A stretch of 64,000 nt of DNA from NCBI RefSeq assembly GCF_040881935.1, contig NZ_JBBECH010000057.1, forward strand, positions 30,519 to 94,518. The letters are read 5' to 3'. The position numbers and the translations under genes are program-made. Positions 51,456-60,043 of the stretch are shown piece after piece. The stretch is from Saccharospirillum sp040881935. GTDB lineage: Bacteria > Pseudomonadota > Gammaproteobacteria > Pseudomonadales > Natronospirillaceae. Under the pieces are notes generated by a model. That model was not told where the DNA came from, did not search any database, and saw only the letters and a program-made list of their open reading frames with translations. Numbering within the stretch: the stretch's first letter is position 1; every line of letters starts with the position of its first letter.

Positions 51456-51773
51456 ATGTCTGAACAATCCAATCGTGTCAGAGTGTGCAGTACAGACGAT
51501 GTGATGCCCGGAGAAGGTCATTATGTCGAGGTCGATGACCTGGAGCTGGCTGTATTCAACGTGGCTGATAAGTATTTTGTAACCGATAACCAGTGCACCC
51601 ACGGTCCGGGGTCACTGTCGGAAGGTGAGCTCGACGGCACGGTGATCGAATGTGACTTTCACGGCGGTGCTTTCGACGTCTGTACCGGTGAGGTTGTTGC
51701 AGCGCCCTGTATGGTTCCGATAAAAACCTACACCGTAACCATTGAAGACGGTGACATCCTGATTGATGTGTAA
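51456..51773 (+). CDS. Rieske-type ferredoxin of the oxygenase
   Basis: A 105-residue [2Fe-2S] Rieske ferredoxin with ligands C47, H49, C66 and H69 (CTHGPGSL...CDFHGGAFD). It carries electrons between the reductase at 51849 and the terminal oxygenase. The start has GGAGG 6 bases upstream. Oxygenases of the phthalate class usually take electrons straight from a reductase; a separate Rieske ferredoxin makes this a three-component system. Confidence 0.93.
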   Translation: MSEQSNRVRVCSTDDVMPGEGHYVEVDDLELAVFNVADKYFVTDNQCTHGPGSLSEGELDGTVIECDFHGGAFDVCTGEVVAAPCMVPIKTYTVTIEDGDILIDV

Positions 51774-51848
51774 AGGCGATGTCGGGTCATACATCGGCAA
51801 CCATGACCATACGATTTACAACAAAAAACCCGTAACAGGACAATCATT

Positions 51849-52859
51849 ATGGCTTTAATCACAATCGACGGCGCAACACCGGTTACCTTTGAATGCGATG
51901 AATCCGATACCATCATGCGTGCTGCATTGCGCCACGGTTTGGGGTTTCCGTACTCCTGTAATGTGGGTGCTTGTGGAAATTGTCGCTTTCAGCTTCTGGA
52001 TGGTGAGGTTGAGCACCTTCAGGAAAGCCCCAGAGCCTGGACAGAGCGTGATGAAAAGCGTCAGCGGTATTTGGGGTGCCAGGCTCGTCCACTGAGCGAT
52101 TGTCGAATAAAACTGCGTACGAACGAACAATACGTGCCACAAACGGAACCAGTGAAAGTATCAGCGACCTTTAAAGAGAAAACCGTCCTGACACACGATC
52201 TGTCGGAATTCGCACTGGAGCTGGATAAGCCATTGCCCTTTTTAGCCGGACAATACGCCTTGCTGGGTGCCAGTGCCGTAGATGGACCGAGAGCTTACTC
52301 CATGTGCAATGTGTCACGTAACGATACCGAATGGAGTTTTCAGATTAAGCGCGTGCCCGATGGCGCCATGACCACCCATCTGTTCGACCTATTGCAACCC
52401 GGTGATGCTCTGACGTTGGATGGTCCTTTTGGTACCGCCTATCTGCGCGAGGATTCTGAACGGGATATCCTGTGCCTGGCCGGTGGTTCCGGACTGTCGC
52501 CGATGATCGCTATTGCCAGGGCAGCGGCAGAGCACCCGCAATTGCGACAGCGTCGCCTCGATTTCATTTTTGGTGGTCGTCGCCCTGAAGATATGTGTGG
52601 TGAGGAGCTGCTGAGAGATTTGCCGGGGTTCGGCTCAACCCTGCACTTTCATTCCGCCATTTCGGAAGACATCTCAGAAACCGAATGGTCCGGCCTTCGA
52701 GGTTTTGTACATGATGTTGCGCAACAGCTGTTTGGCGAAGCGTTGCAGAGCAAGGAAATCTATTTTGCTGGCCCGCCACTGATGGCTCAGGCTGTGCAAA
52801 AAATGTTGTTTGACCTGAAGGTGCCACTCGACCAGGTTCATTTTGATGAGTTCTATTGA
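51849..52859 (+). CDS. [2Fe-2S]-FAD-NAD(P)H reductase of the oxygenase
   Basis: A 336-residue reductase with an N-terminal plant-type ferredoxin domain (C37, C42, C45, C77), an FAD domain with the RAYSMCN motif, and an NAD domain with LCLAGGSGLSPM. This is the BenC/XylZ order. It passes electrons from NADH through the Rieske ferredoxin to the oxygenase. Its stop overlaps the start of the following ChrA-type gene by 14 bp. Confidence 0.93.
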   Translation: MALITIDGATPVTFECDESDTIMRAALRHGLGFPYSCNVGACGNCRFQLLDGEVEHLQESPRAWTERDEKRQRYLGCQARPLSDCRIKLRTNEQYVPQTEPVKVSATFKEKTVLTHDLSEFALELDKPLPFLAGQYALLGASAVDGPRAYSMCNVSRNDTEWSFQIKRVPDGAMTTHLFDLLQPGDALTLDGPFGTAYLREDSERDILCLAGGSGLSPMIAIARAAAEHPQLRQRRLDFIFGGRRPEDMCGEELLRDLPGFGSTLHFHSAISEDISETEWSGLRGFVHDVAQQLFGEALQSKEIYFAGPPLMAQAVQKMLFDLKVPLDQVHFDEFY

Positions 52860-53484
52860 TTCGGAACCAAACGCGGTGTCAGGCACTGCGAACACGGTCG
52901 CTGTACAACCTCCCGTTACGCCGGTGTCGCTTTGGGCACTGGCCCTGGTTTTCCTGAAAATGGGCGCACTGACCTTCGGCGGTATGTGGGCAGCCATCAG
53001 CCGCATTGAAGCCGATCTGGTTCACAAGCACGGCTGGATCACGGTCGAGACCCAGCGCGCCATGATGATCACCGCCGCGCTCATTCCGGCCCCCAAGTTT
53101 CTCGCCTTTGGTGGCATGGTTGGTTACCGGCTACGAGGCTTTGCCGGTAGCGTGGTTTCGCTGGTTTGCCTGATGATTCCCGGGTCACTGGCCGTGCTGG
53201 CTGGCGCCATGCTGTTGCGTCAGGGTGAGCCCGGCACCTTGCTGGCGGCCGTACAACACAGCATTACCCTGGGCATTGTCGGCTTGTTGCTTGGCAATGC
53301 CGTTAACATGGCGAAAAGCTCGAAATTAACCAGGGGTCGCCTGATTACCGGTCTTTGCATAGCCATACTGATTCCGCTGATGACGCTGGTATTTGGGATG
53401 CCACTGCTGGTGATGGCACTGCTTGGACTGATTGTCGGGGCCTTGTTTATACGACCGGACAAGGACGCAAAAAACGATGGATAA
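52846..53484 (+). CDS. ChrA-family transporter, N-terminal half
   Basis: A 212-residue membrane protein with the CHR-domain marks FLKMGALTFGGMWA and LIPAPKFLAFGGMVGY, the latter a variant of the usual PGP region. The ATG at 52846 is within the end of the reductase gene. Single CHR-domain proteins form a pair with an adjacent half, here at 53477-54013 (8-bp overlap). CHR proteins export chromate or transport other oxyanions; in this operon an organic anion or an as yet unknown ligand is as likely. Confidence 0.82.
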   Translation: MSSIDSEPNAVSGTANTVAVQPPVTPVSLWALALVFLKMGALTFGGMWAAISRIEADLVHKHGWITVETQRAMMITAALIPAPKFLAFGGMVGYRLRGFAGSVVSLVCLMIPGSLAVLAGAMLLRQGEPGTLLAAVQHSITLGIVGLLLGNAVNMAKSSKLTRGRLITGLCIAILIPLMTLVFGMPLLVMALLGLIVGALFIRPDKDAKNDG

Positions 53485-54013
53485 CAGCGTCGGTTTTTTT
53501 GGGGTGCTGGGGCTGGTTATGCTCAGCACCCTGTTTTCAATTGGTGGTGGCAATGGCCAGGTTGCGATGATACAGGGGCAGTGGGTCAGTAATGGCCTGC
53601 TTGATCCCGCCTTGTTTGCCTGGGCCTTTGCACTGGGGCATTTTACGCCGGGACCCAAAGTCAGTTTTGTCACCGCCATTGGCTATTACATGGCAGGCAT
53701 TCCTGGTGCACTGGCGGCGATGATTGGCATTGTAATACCGACCTCGGTGGGTGCCTCTCTGGCTTCACACTGGTACCAGAAATTTCAGCGAGTGATCAAC
53801 TACGTCAGTATATCGGCGTCGATGGTCATCGCCGGTATGATGACCACTGCTGCCGTTGGACTGGCGTTGCCGCTGGAGCCATCCTGGATAGAGCTTGCCG
53901 GCATTGCTCTGGTCACCTTTCTGATCGTGTGGCGCAGGCCAGACCCGATACTGATCATTCTCGGTAGTGGCACGGTCGGCGCGGTGGTCTGGTTTGTTGA
54001 AGCATCACTCTAG
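53477..54013 (+). CDS. ChrA-family transporter, C-terminal half
   Basis: A 178-residue membrane protein with five to six segments. MLSTLFSIGGGNGQ and LGHFTPGPKVSFVTAIGY match the second CHR domain, including the intact TPGP motif. The ATG at 53477 lies 8 bp before the stop of the first half. Together with the preceding gene it makes one split CHR transporter. It is the last gene of the four-gene plus-strand operon. Confidence 0.85.
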   Translation: MDNSVGFFGVLGLVMLSTLFSIGGGNGQVAMIQGQWVSNGLLDPALFAWAFALGHFTPGPKVSFVTAIGYYMAGIPGALAAMIGIVIPTSVGASLASHWYQKFQRVINYVSISASMVIAGMMTTAAVGLALPLEPSWIELAGIALVTFLIVWRRPDPILIILGSGTVGAVVWFVEASL

Positions 54014-54038
54014 TCGCGGTTAACGAAAGAGTTTCCGG

Positions 54039-54890
54039 TCATTTAACGCTTTTTAAAAAATCGATGATGCGCTGCGGTGCATTGTCGCTGGTTTGATCAT
54101 CCGGGGTAATGTCCCAATAGTCTGCCCGGGCGGAACATTCCTCAATGAAGCGCGCTGCGGACACGGCATGGGCATTGTCTTTGCCGGGAATGATCAGCGT
54201 GGGTATTGATAATTGCATCAGATCTTCCGGTTCAAACCCGGGCACGCTGTCTCTATCAATCAGGGTGCGCAATGTGCTGGCCACAATGAGTTTGTAATGC
54301 GCGGGATCTTGCGTCAGAAACGCCTTTGCAAAGTCTTCATCCTGGCGAATAGCAGGCCCCCAGGGGCCCTGTTTTGGTTCTTTGCCGAATCCCTCCGTCG
54401 TTGCCCGCGCACAGTCGACCACCGCTTGCAGCCCCTCGGTTTCAACCAGAGCTGTATGCAAGGCGAAGCGTCGGTAGGCATTGAGCCGGAAACCGGCGCC
54501 ACCGACAGGCCAGTACTGCACCATGCTGAGCGTGCGCTCGGGGTAGGTTGTGGCAAAGGCAGCCACCGGACAGCAACCCATGCAGCCGCCAATGAGGTGA
54601 GCCTGGTCAATGTCCAGGTGTTCGAGCAGGGCGTGGCCCTGTTCGACGTAATGGGACCAGGTTAGCCGTTCAACGCGTCCGCCGGATTGACCGGTCTCAC
54701 GGCGATCAAACAGGATGCAGGTAAAATGCGCCGGCAAATAGTCGAGCAATTTAATGCGGGCATACACACCCAGGTTTTCCCATTTGTCCATGGATGCGTC
54801 AAATCCACCGGGTGCAAACATCAACAACGGTGGCCCGCTGCCTTCAACGCGATACTCAGTACGAATGCCGTTCAACAGGGCGTTTGGCAT
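54039..54890 (-). CDS. Alpha/beta hydrolase with cysteine nucleophile
   Basis: A 283-residue alpha/beta hydrolase. The nucleophile elbow reads G101-G-C103-M-G105, so the usual Ser is a Cys, as in dienelactone hydrolases. The oxyanion region is FAPGGFDAS and a candidate catalytic His lies in GKDNAHAV (about residue 253). Two further cysteines (C106, C107) flank the nucleophile. It follows the PanB-like gene by 11 bp in the minus-strand operon with LigJ and LigK. A role in opening a lactone intermediate is plausible. Confidence 0.85.
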   Translation of the reverse strand: MPNALLNGIRTEYRVEGSGPPLLMFAPGGFDASMDKWENLGVYARIKLLDYLPAHFTCILFDRRETGQSGGRVERLTWSHYVEQGHALLEHLDIDQAHLIGGCMGCCPVAAFATTYPERTLSMVQYWPVGGAGFRLNAYRRFALHTALVETEGLQAVVDCARATTEGFGKEPKQGPWGPAIRQDEDFAKAFLTQDPAHYKLIVASTLRTLIDRDSVPGFEPEDLMQLSIPTLIIPGKDNAHAVSAARFIEECSARADYWDITPDDQTSDNAPQRIIDFLKSVK

Positions 54891-54901
54891 GATCGACCTC
54901 C

Positions 54902-55729
54902 TCAGGATTTAACCGGTGGTGCGCCTTTGATTTGCTGGCCAGCGCAGACATCCGCCTTGAAGGCGCTGATCGCATCAAAGGTAACTTGCGCCACATTGGC
55001 GTAGGTATCAATGTCACTGTCGAGGTGTTTGGCCGAATAACCGATGGCGGCGTGGGCCATGCGCACCCGGCCATCGAGCCAGGGGCCTCCACCGAAGCCA
55101 CCAATAACCGGAATGGAAACCGACTCGGCCACCCTTGGGCCGACAACTGGCCCTGAATTGGTAAAGTCCAGCAGTGAGGCACCCGCAGCTTCAAGCTCCC
55201 GGGCTTCTGCAATGAGTCGTTCCAGCATCGCGGCCGGTACCTGTGCATCGGCCCCCGACATGGCGCTGTATTCCATACCGTATTGCAGGGCGGTTTGCGG
55301 TGTTATGCCGAACTGAGCCCATACCGGTATGCCCGCGCGTACCAGAGCGGTGACTGCCTCCGGGTAGTCGGCCGCGCCATCGAGCTTGATCATATCGACA
55401 CCGGCTTCCTTGACCAGCCGAATGGCAGCGCGTACGGCTGAATCCACACCTTCCTGCAATGGCCCGTAGGGAAAGTCGGCGCTGACCAAAGCTTTGGCAG
55501 TGCCCCGTCTGACGGCTTGCGCCACGGTCACCATTTGGTCCATGGTGATTTCGAACGGATTGGGTTGACCCCAAAGGTTCATGCCGACGGTGTCACCGAC
55601 AGAAATGATATCGACCCCAACGCGGTCGACGATCAGTGCCATCTGGTAGTCCCAGGTCACCACGCCGACAATTTTTTCACCCTTGTCTTTTTTCCGCTGC
55701 AAGGATTGCAGTGTTACTTTCTGATTCAT
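54902..55729 (-). CDS. PanB-like TIM-barrel protein
   Basis: A 275-residue protein of the ketopantoate hydroxymethyltransferase (PanB) family. The metal-binding motifs ISVGDTVGMNLWG, VSADFPYGPLQEG and VKEAGVDMIKLDGA are all recognisable. True PanB adds a one-carbon unit to a 2-oxoacid. In this operon with LigJ and LigK, an aldol or retro-aldol reaction on a pathway 2-oxoacid, or a mutase/lyase as in the related PEP-mutase superfamily, is more likely than pantothenate synthesis. No panC or panD is nearby. Confidence 0.8.
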   Translation of the reverse strand: MNQKVTLQSLQRKKDKGEKIVGVVTWDYQMALIVDRVGVDIISVGDTVGMNLWGQPNPFEITMDQMVTVAQAVRRGTAKALVSADFPYGPLQEGVDSAVRAAIRLVKEAGVDMIKLDGAADYPEAVTALVRAGIPVWAQFGITPQTALQYGMEYSAMSGADAQVPAAMLERLIAEARELEAAGASLLDFTNSGPVVGPRVAESVSIPVIGGFGGGPWLDGRVRMAHAAIGYSAKHLDSDIDTYANVAQVTFDAISAFKADVCAGQQIKGAPPVKS

Positions 55730-55813
55730 ATTTTTTATCCTGTTACTCGGGGGTAGAGGCAGGGCCCGATGATCGTCTGTACCTGACCGTCCGCCATACC
55801 AAGAGGGTGCTGT

Positions 55814-56836
55814 TCAAAGCCCACGTGCTGTTAATAATTGGTCCACCCGCGGGTAGACTTTTCGCACATTGCCCTCGAATACCTTGTGACGATCGAATGC
55901 CGACAAGTCAAGTGCCTCAACATAGCGCTTGGTGTCATCGAAATTATGGCCGGTTTCGGGGTCAACCCCTTTCACTGCACCAAACATTTCCGAGGCGAAC
56001 AGTATGTTGTCGACATCGATCACCTCAAACAGCAAATCAATACCTGCCTGATGATAGACGCAGGTATCGAAATACACATTGCGCATGATGTGCTCTGCCA
56101 AGGGCGGACGGTTCAGCATGTCCGCCAGGCCTCGGTAGCGCCCCCAGTGATAGGGCACCGCACCGCCGCCGTGGGGAATGATCAGACGCAGGTCGGGAAA
56201 GTCTTTGAACAGGTCACCTTCCAGAAACTGCATGAATGCACTGGTATCAGCATTTAGATAATGCGCCCCGGTGGTGTGAAAATTGGTATTGCATGAACCT
56301 GATACGTGAATCATGGCCGGTACGTCGAGTTCAACCATTTTTTCATAAAAGGGGTACCACTCACGATCCGTTAACGGGGGCCCCGACCAGTGACCGCCGG
56401 AAGGGTCCGGGTTTAAATTGCAGCCAACAAACCCGAGCTCGGTAACGCATCGCTCCAGTTCTTCAACGCAATGGCTGATCGGAACACCGACCGACTGCGG
56501 CAATTGGCAAACCCCGATAAAAGCTTCTGGAAACAAGTCGGTAACCCGATGGATCAGATCGTTGTTGATGCGTGTCCAGGTTGTTGAGACCGCTTCATCA
56601 CCGATGTGGTGAGCCATCGCCGATGCCTTGGGAGAGAAAATCGTCATGTCGGCACCGCGCTCACGCAGGGCTTTCAGTTGATTGCTCTCAATAGATTCGC
56701 GAATTTCATCATCGGAAATGGACGCGAGGCTTGGCGGCGGGCTGGATGGATCCTTGAAGTGTGCAATCTGCGCATCCCGGTATGTTTGTAGCTGGCCCGG
56801 TGCGGTGGTGTAGTGGCCGTGGCAATCGATGATCAT
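55814..56836 (-). CDS. ligJ: 4-oxalomesaconate hydratase (LigJ)
   Basis: A 340-residue metal-dependent amidohydrolase-superfamily lyase. It opens MIIDCHGHYT with the first metal-binding H6-x-H8, and shows the LigJ-specific blocks ISDDEIRESIESNQLKALRERG, NLNPDPSGGHWSGPPLTDREW, HVSGSCNTNFHTTGAHYLNAD and IPHGGGAVPYHWGRYRGL. LigJ adds water to 4-oxalomesaconate in the protocatechuate 4,5-cleavage and gallate pathways. It lies upstream of the PanB-like gene and downstream of ligK, the enzyme of the next step. Confidence 0.92.
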   Translation of the reverse strand: MIIDCHGHYTTAPGQLQTYRDAQIAHFKDPSSPPPSLASISDDEIRESIESNQLKALRERGADMTIFSPKASAMAHHIGDEAVSTTWTRINNDLIHRVTDLFPEAFIGVCQLPQSVGVPISHCVEELERCVTELGFVGCNLNPDPSGGHWSGPPLTDREWYPFYEKMVELDVPAMIHVSGSCNTNFHTTGAHYLNADTSAFMQFLEGDLFKDFPDLRLIIPHGGGAVPYHWGRYRGLADMLNRPPLAEHIMRNVYFDTCVYHQAGIDLLFEVIDVDNILFASEMFGAVKGVDPETGHNFDDTKRYVEALDLSAFDRHKVFEGNVRKVYPRVDQLLTARGL

Positions 56837-56868
56837 TAGGTGCCTCCCTTTCGCATTGGGTTAGAGGG

Positions 56869-57555
56869 TTAGAGATCGTCTTCGCTGTCCAGATACACCA
56901 GGCCTTTTTCGGCCAGTCGCGGACGCATGTTGTTCATATCCAGCCCCAGTTCACCTTTGGCATAACGGGCACGAATACCTGCCTCCTTCAGGTCCCGTGC
57001 TTTTGATAGCGTCAGTACCTGCTCTGCTTCATCGCGGGCGACCACTACAACACCATCGTCGTCGGCAACAATGAGATCCCCCGGGCGCACTATTTGCCCC
57101 CCGCACACCACCGGAATGTTGACGCTACCCAGCGTCTCCTTGACGGTACCCTGAGCCGACACGCACTTCGACCAGACCGGGAACCCCATTGCACGAAGTT
57201 CCGCCACATCCCGGCACCCAGCGTCTAGGATGAGGCCCCTGATGCCGCGTGCCTGCATCAGTGTAGCCAGCAAGTCTCCAAAATATCCGTCCTCGCAGTG
57301 GGAAGTCGGTGCCACTACCATGATGTCGCCAGGCCGACATTGCTCGATGGCGACATGAATCATCCAGTTGTCACCGGGCGGTATGGAGACGGTCACTGCC
57401 GGACCGGCGATGTGAGCGCCGCTGTATATTGGGTTCATGTTCGGGGCAAGCAGCCCTTTGCGTCCCTGAGCTTCATGCACGGTAGCGACGCCCAGGGTCT
57501 GGAATTCATCGGCATGCGTGGCCCGGGAGATATTCCTGATAACAACATTTTTCAT
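56869..57555 (-). CDS. ligK: 4-carboxy-4-hydroxy-2-oxoadipate aldolase (LigK/RraA-like)
   Basis: A 228-residue aldolase of the RraA fold. The active-site elements are GDLLATLM (93-100) and the Arg-Asp pair R115-D116 in LDAGCRDVAEL. These class II pyruvate aldolases split 4-carboxy-4-hydroxy-2-oxoadipate into pyruvate and oxaloacetate and can decarboxylate oxaloacetate. With ligJ next door the assignment to the 4,5-cleavage or gallate pathway is strong. Confidence 0.9.
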   Translation of the reverse strand: MKNVVIRNISRATHADEFQTLGVATVHEAQGRKGLLAPNMNPIYSGAHIAGPAVTVSIPPGDNWMIHVAIEQCRPGDIMVVAPTSHCEDGYFGDLLATLMQARGIRGLILDAGCRDVAELRAMGFPVWSKCVSAQGTVKETLGSVNIPVVCGGQIVRPGDLIVADDDGVVVVARDEAEQVLTLSKARDLKEAGIRARYAKGELGLDMNNMRPRLAEKGLVYLDSEDDL

Positions 57556-57652
57556 GAATTAGGCACTCCTGCCGTAAATGACATTTTATTATTGCTGGTA
57601 GCGGAGGTTAATCCCGCTTCAGCGACTGTTCGATCGTGCTTCGGGCAAGCGA

Positions 57653-58696
57653 TTAGGCCCGACACTCGTTCAATGCCGCTTGCAAGGCCTGGCTGTCGAG
57701 ATCACGGCCTATCCATACAATCTTTGTCTGGCGCTGTTCACCATCCGACCAGGGGCGCTGGAAATCGCCTTCGATCATCATGTGTACACCCTGGAAAACC
57801 AGTTTTCTGGGCTCACCCGCAACATTGACAATGCCTTTAACGCGCAATATGTCCTGGCCCTGTTCGGCCAGGTAGGTTGTCAGCCAGGTTGAGACGCGCT
57901 CCGCGTCCATTGGCGCATCGTGTCGGATGACGCAACTGGAAATGCCACTCAAATGGCCGTCAGTAGCGTCGTTTGAGGCGTCATGATGATGCTCATCGTC
58001 GTGGTTGCAGTCATGGCTGTGCCGGTGACCCGGTTCTCCATGCGCCGGATTGATCTCATCGTCCATATCGTCAAGTCGTGCAAGATCAAACCGGCCCTGA
58101 TTCAATATGGTCGACACGTCGACTCTGGCGTGCTCGGCGTCGACTTGTCGGGCAAAGGGGTTCAATGCGCGCAGTAGCTGCCGACGCTGGTCCAGTTCAT
58201 CGGCTGAAATCAGATCGGTCTTATTGAGGATGATCTGGTCGGCAAAGGCGATTTGTTCGGCCGCTTCTGAACCCTGTGCCAGGCTTTGTGGCAAATGCCG
58301 GGAATCGACCAGAGTAGTAACGCTGTCCAACTGGTAATGCTGTTGAATTTTCGGATCAACAAAAAACGTTTGGGCAACCGGGCCAGGGTCCGCCAGTCCG
58401 GTGGTTTCGATAATGACTGCGTCGAAATCCAGGCGCCGGTCTATGAGCCGGTGCAGAGTTTCGATCAGGTCTCCGCGCACCGTGCAGCACACACACCCGT
58501 TACTCATTTCGAACAGATCTTCTTCGCTCGACATTACCAGGTCACCGTCGATGCCCGCTTCACCAAATTCATTGATGATGACGGCATAGCGGTGTACCTG
58601 GTCTTCGCTCAGAATACGGTTGAGTAAGGTGGTTTTACCCGCACCCAGATAACCGGTTAACAGCGTAACCGGAATTCGTTCGGTAGCAATCGACAC
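57653..58696 (-). CDS. CobW-type G3E GTPase metal chaperone
   Basis: A 347-residue GTPase. Walker A is GYLGAGKTT (15-23), the metal-binding CVCC motif is at 68-71, NKTD is at 158-161, and a C-terminal CobW_C domain follows. Between the two domains (about 219-248) is a His/Asp-rich stretch with eleven His. These proteins deliver Zn, Co or other metals to target enzymes using GTP. It lies between the alcohol dehydrogenase and ligK genes; the Zn dehydrogenase, the LigJ metal site or a cobalt enzyme are possible clients. Confidence 0.9.
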   Translation of the reverse strand: MSIATERIPVTLLTGYLGAGKTTLLNRILSEDQVHRYAVIINEFGEAGIDGDLVMSSEEDLFEMSNGCVCCTVRGDLIETLHRLIDRRLDFDAVIIETTGLADPGPVAQTFFVDPKIQQHYQLDSVTTLVDSRHLPQSLAQGSEAAEQIAFADQIILNKTDLISADELDQRRQLLRALNPFARQVDAEHARVDVSTILNQGRFDLARLDDMDDEINPAHGEPGHRHSHDCNHDDEHHHDASNDATDGHLSGISSCVIRHDAPMDAERVSTWLTTYLAEQGQDILRVKGIVNVAGEPRKLVFQGVHMMIEGDFQRPWSDGEQRQTKIVWIGRDLDSQALQAALNECRA

Positions 58697-58706
58697 AAGT
58701 CCGGCC

Positions 58707-59834
58707 TTACATCCAGGGCATCAGAGAGACGTGAATGACATCTTTCTCGCCCTTTCCGCCCACCGATTTTATCGCCCACTCGGTATCTTTCAGACCGAAT
58801 CGATGGGTGGTGAGAAGATCCAGCGGGAAACGCTTGGACGCCAGTTGTTGCAATGCCAGTTCGCAGGATTCGTAGTTGTGCCCGCGCGCACTCTTGATGG
58901 TGATGTATTTGTTGGCGACTTTACCCAGTGGGAAATTTGGGAAGTCGGCCATTTCGCCCTGAATTAACAGCGTACCACCTTTGCGTTTGAGTGCTTCTAT
59001 ACCGAGCAGAACAGGGATGGTTCCCGCGCCAGCGGTGCAATCGAGTGAGACGTCCACCCCTTCGCGGTTGGTAATTTCCATGATGCGTTCCAACGGGTCT
59101 TCTTCATCCACTACGATGGTGTAGTCTGCACCCAGTTTTTTAGCGACTTCAAGGCGTGCCTTGTCGCGCGAGGTACCGGTGATGATGATCAGCGAGGCAC
59201 CCGCCTGCTTGCAGGCAACGGTTTGTGCCAGACCTTGCTGGCCGGGGCCCTGGATCAGTACTCTGGAGTTATAGCCAACCTGGCAGTCAAACAAGGCCCA
59301 CTGAATGCCATTGGCCATGGGTGTGACAATGCCGGCCAGCTCGGCTGAAACGCCATCGGGCACTTTATGCAGTACCGCATTCCACGGCAGGTACATGTAT
59401 TCAGCAAAGCCGCCCCATAGGAATGGCTCACGCTTCAGTGGGGTGTAGCCGTAACGGACGGCATCGGGGTTCTTGCGCCAGTCTGTACCAGAGCACAGTC
59501 GGTATTCGCCCTTGTGGCACCATTCGCATTTGAAACAGGGTACGTAGTGCTCTACAAACACCCTGTCACCCTCTTTTACCCCTTTTCGATCCATGAACTG
59601 CTTGCCGGCTTTGGTGATGATGCCGATATTTTCGTGACCCATGATAACCGGGTCATCCGAAGGCGGGTTGCTGTAAAGCTTGACGTCAGTACCGCAGATG
59701 CCAGCGACTTCGACTTTCATCAGCGCACCGTCTTCAGGTACCTCCGGCATTGGGAAGCTCTGGATCTCGGTGGTGTTTGCTCGGGTTCTTACGGCCGCTC
59801 TGACGTGTTCAGGCGCTTTGGTTTGCTCGGACAT
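58707..59834 (-). CDS. Zinc-dependent alcohol dehydrogenase (MDR)
   Basis: A 375-residue medium-chain dehydrogenase. Catalytic zinc ligands are C47 (GICGTD) and H67-E68 (MGHEN), structural zinc ligands are C100, C103, C106 and C114, and the nucleotide fold is VLIQGPGQQGLAQTVA. It oxidises an alcohol or hydroxy acid with NAD(P). It is the first gene of the operon to CobW, ligK, ligJ, PanB-like and hydrolase. A candidate IclR site lies upstream at 59948. Its substrate is unknown. Confidence 0.9.
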   Translation of the reverse strand: MSEQTKAPEHVRAAVRTRANTTEIQSFPMPEVPEDGALMKVEVAGICGTDVKLYSNPPSDDPVIMGHENIGIITKAGKQFMDRKGVKEGDRVFVEHYVPCFKCEWCHKGEYRLCSGTDWRKNPDAVRYGYTPLKREPFLWGGFAEYMYLPWNAVLHKVPDGVSAELAGIVTPMANGIQWALFDCQVGYNSRVLIQGPGQQGLAQTVACKQAGASLIIITGTSRDKARLEVAKKLGADYTIVVDEEDPLERIMEITNREGVDVSLDCTAGAGTIPVLLGIEALKRKGGTLLIQGEMADFPNFPLGKVANKYITIKSARGHNYESCELALQQLASKRFPLDLLTTHRFGLKDTEWAIKSVGGKGEKDVIHVSLMPWM

Positions 59835-59947
59835 GGTGCCTCCGCCCGTATTGACGGGTCTCTATTTGGGGGTATGGAACGGCGCTGCAAGGCGCTTTGT
59901 TGTAATGAGGTGAGCTTAACAAGTATAATTCCCCTGTGCAAAACAAT

Positions 59948-59964
59948 GTTCACTATAAAGGAAT
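59948..59964. promoter_or_regulatory. Candidate IclR site, copy 6
   Basis: GTTCACTATAAAGGAAT lies between the divergent dehydrogenase operon (minus) and the 97-residue gene (plus), in the common promoter region. Confidence 0.5.
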
Positions 59965-60043
59965 TTGAAACGGTCAGATTTCAGGTATACAGACCGTTCC
60001 GGATAGTAGGCAACCGTTACATTTCCAGGTCAGGCCCGTTCTT

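Noticed and set aside
52846..54013. Frameshifted single chrA gene
   Set aside because: Each half has its own start in a coupled overlap, and paired single-domain CHR proteins are a known normal form, so a split gene rather than a frameshift is preferred.
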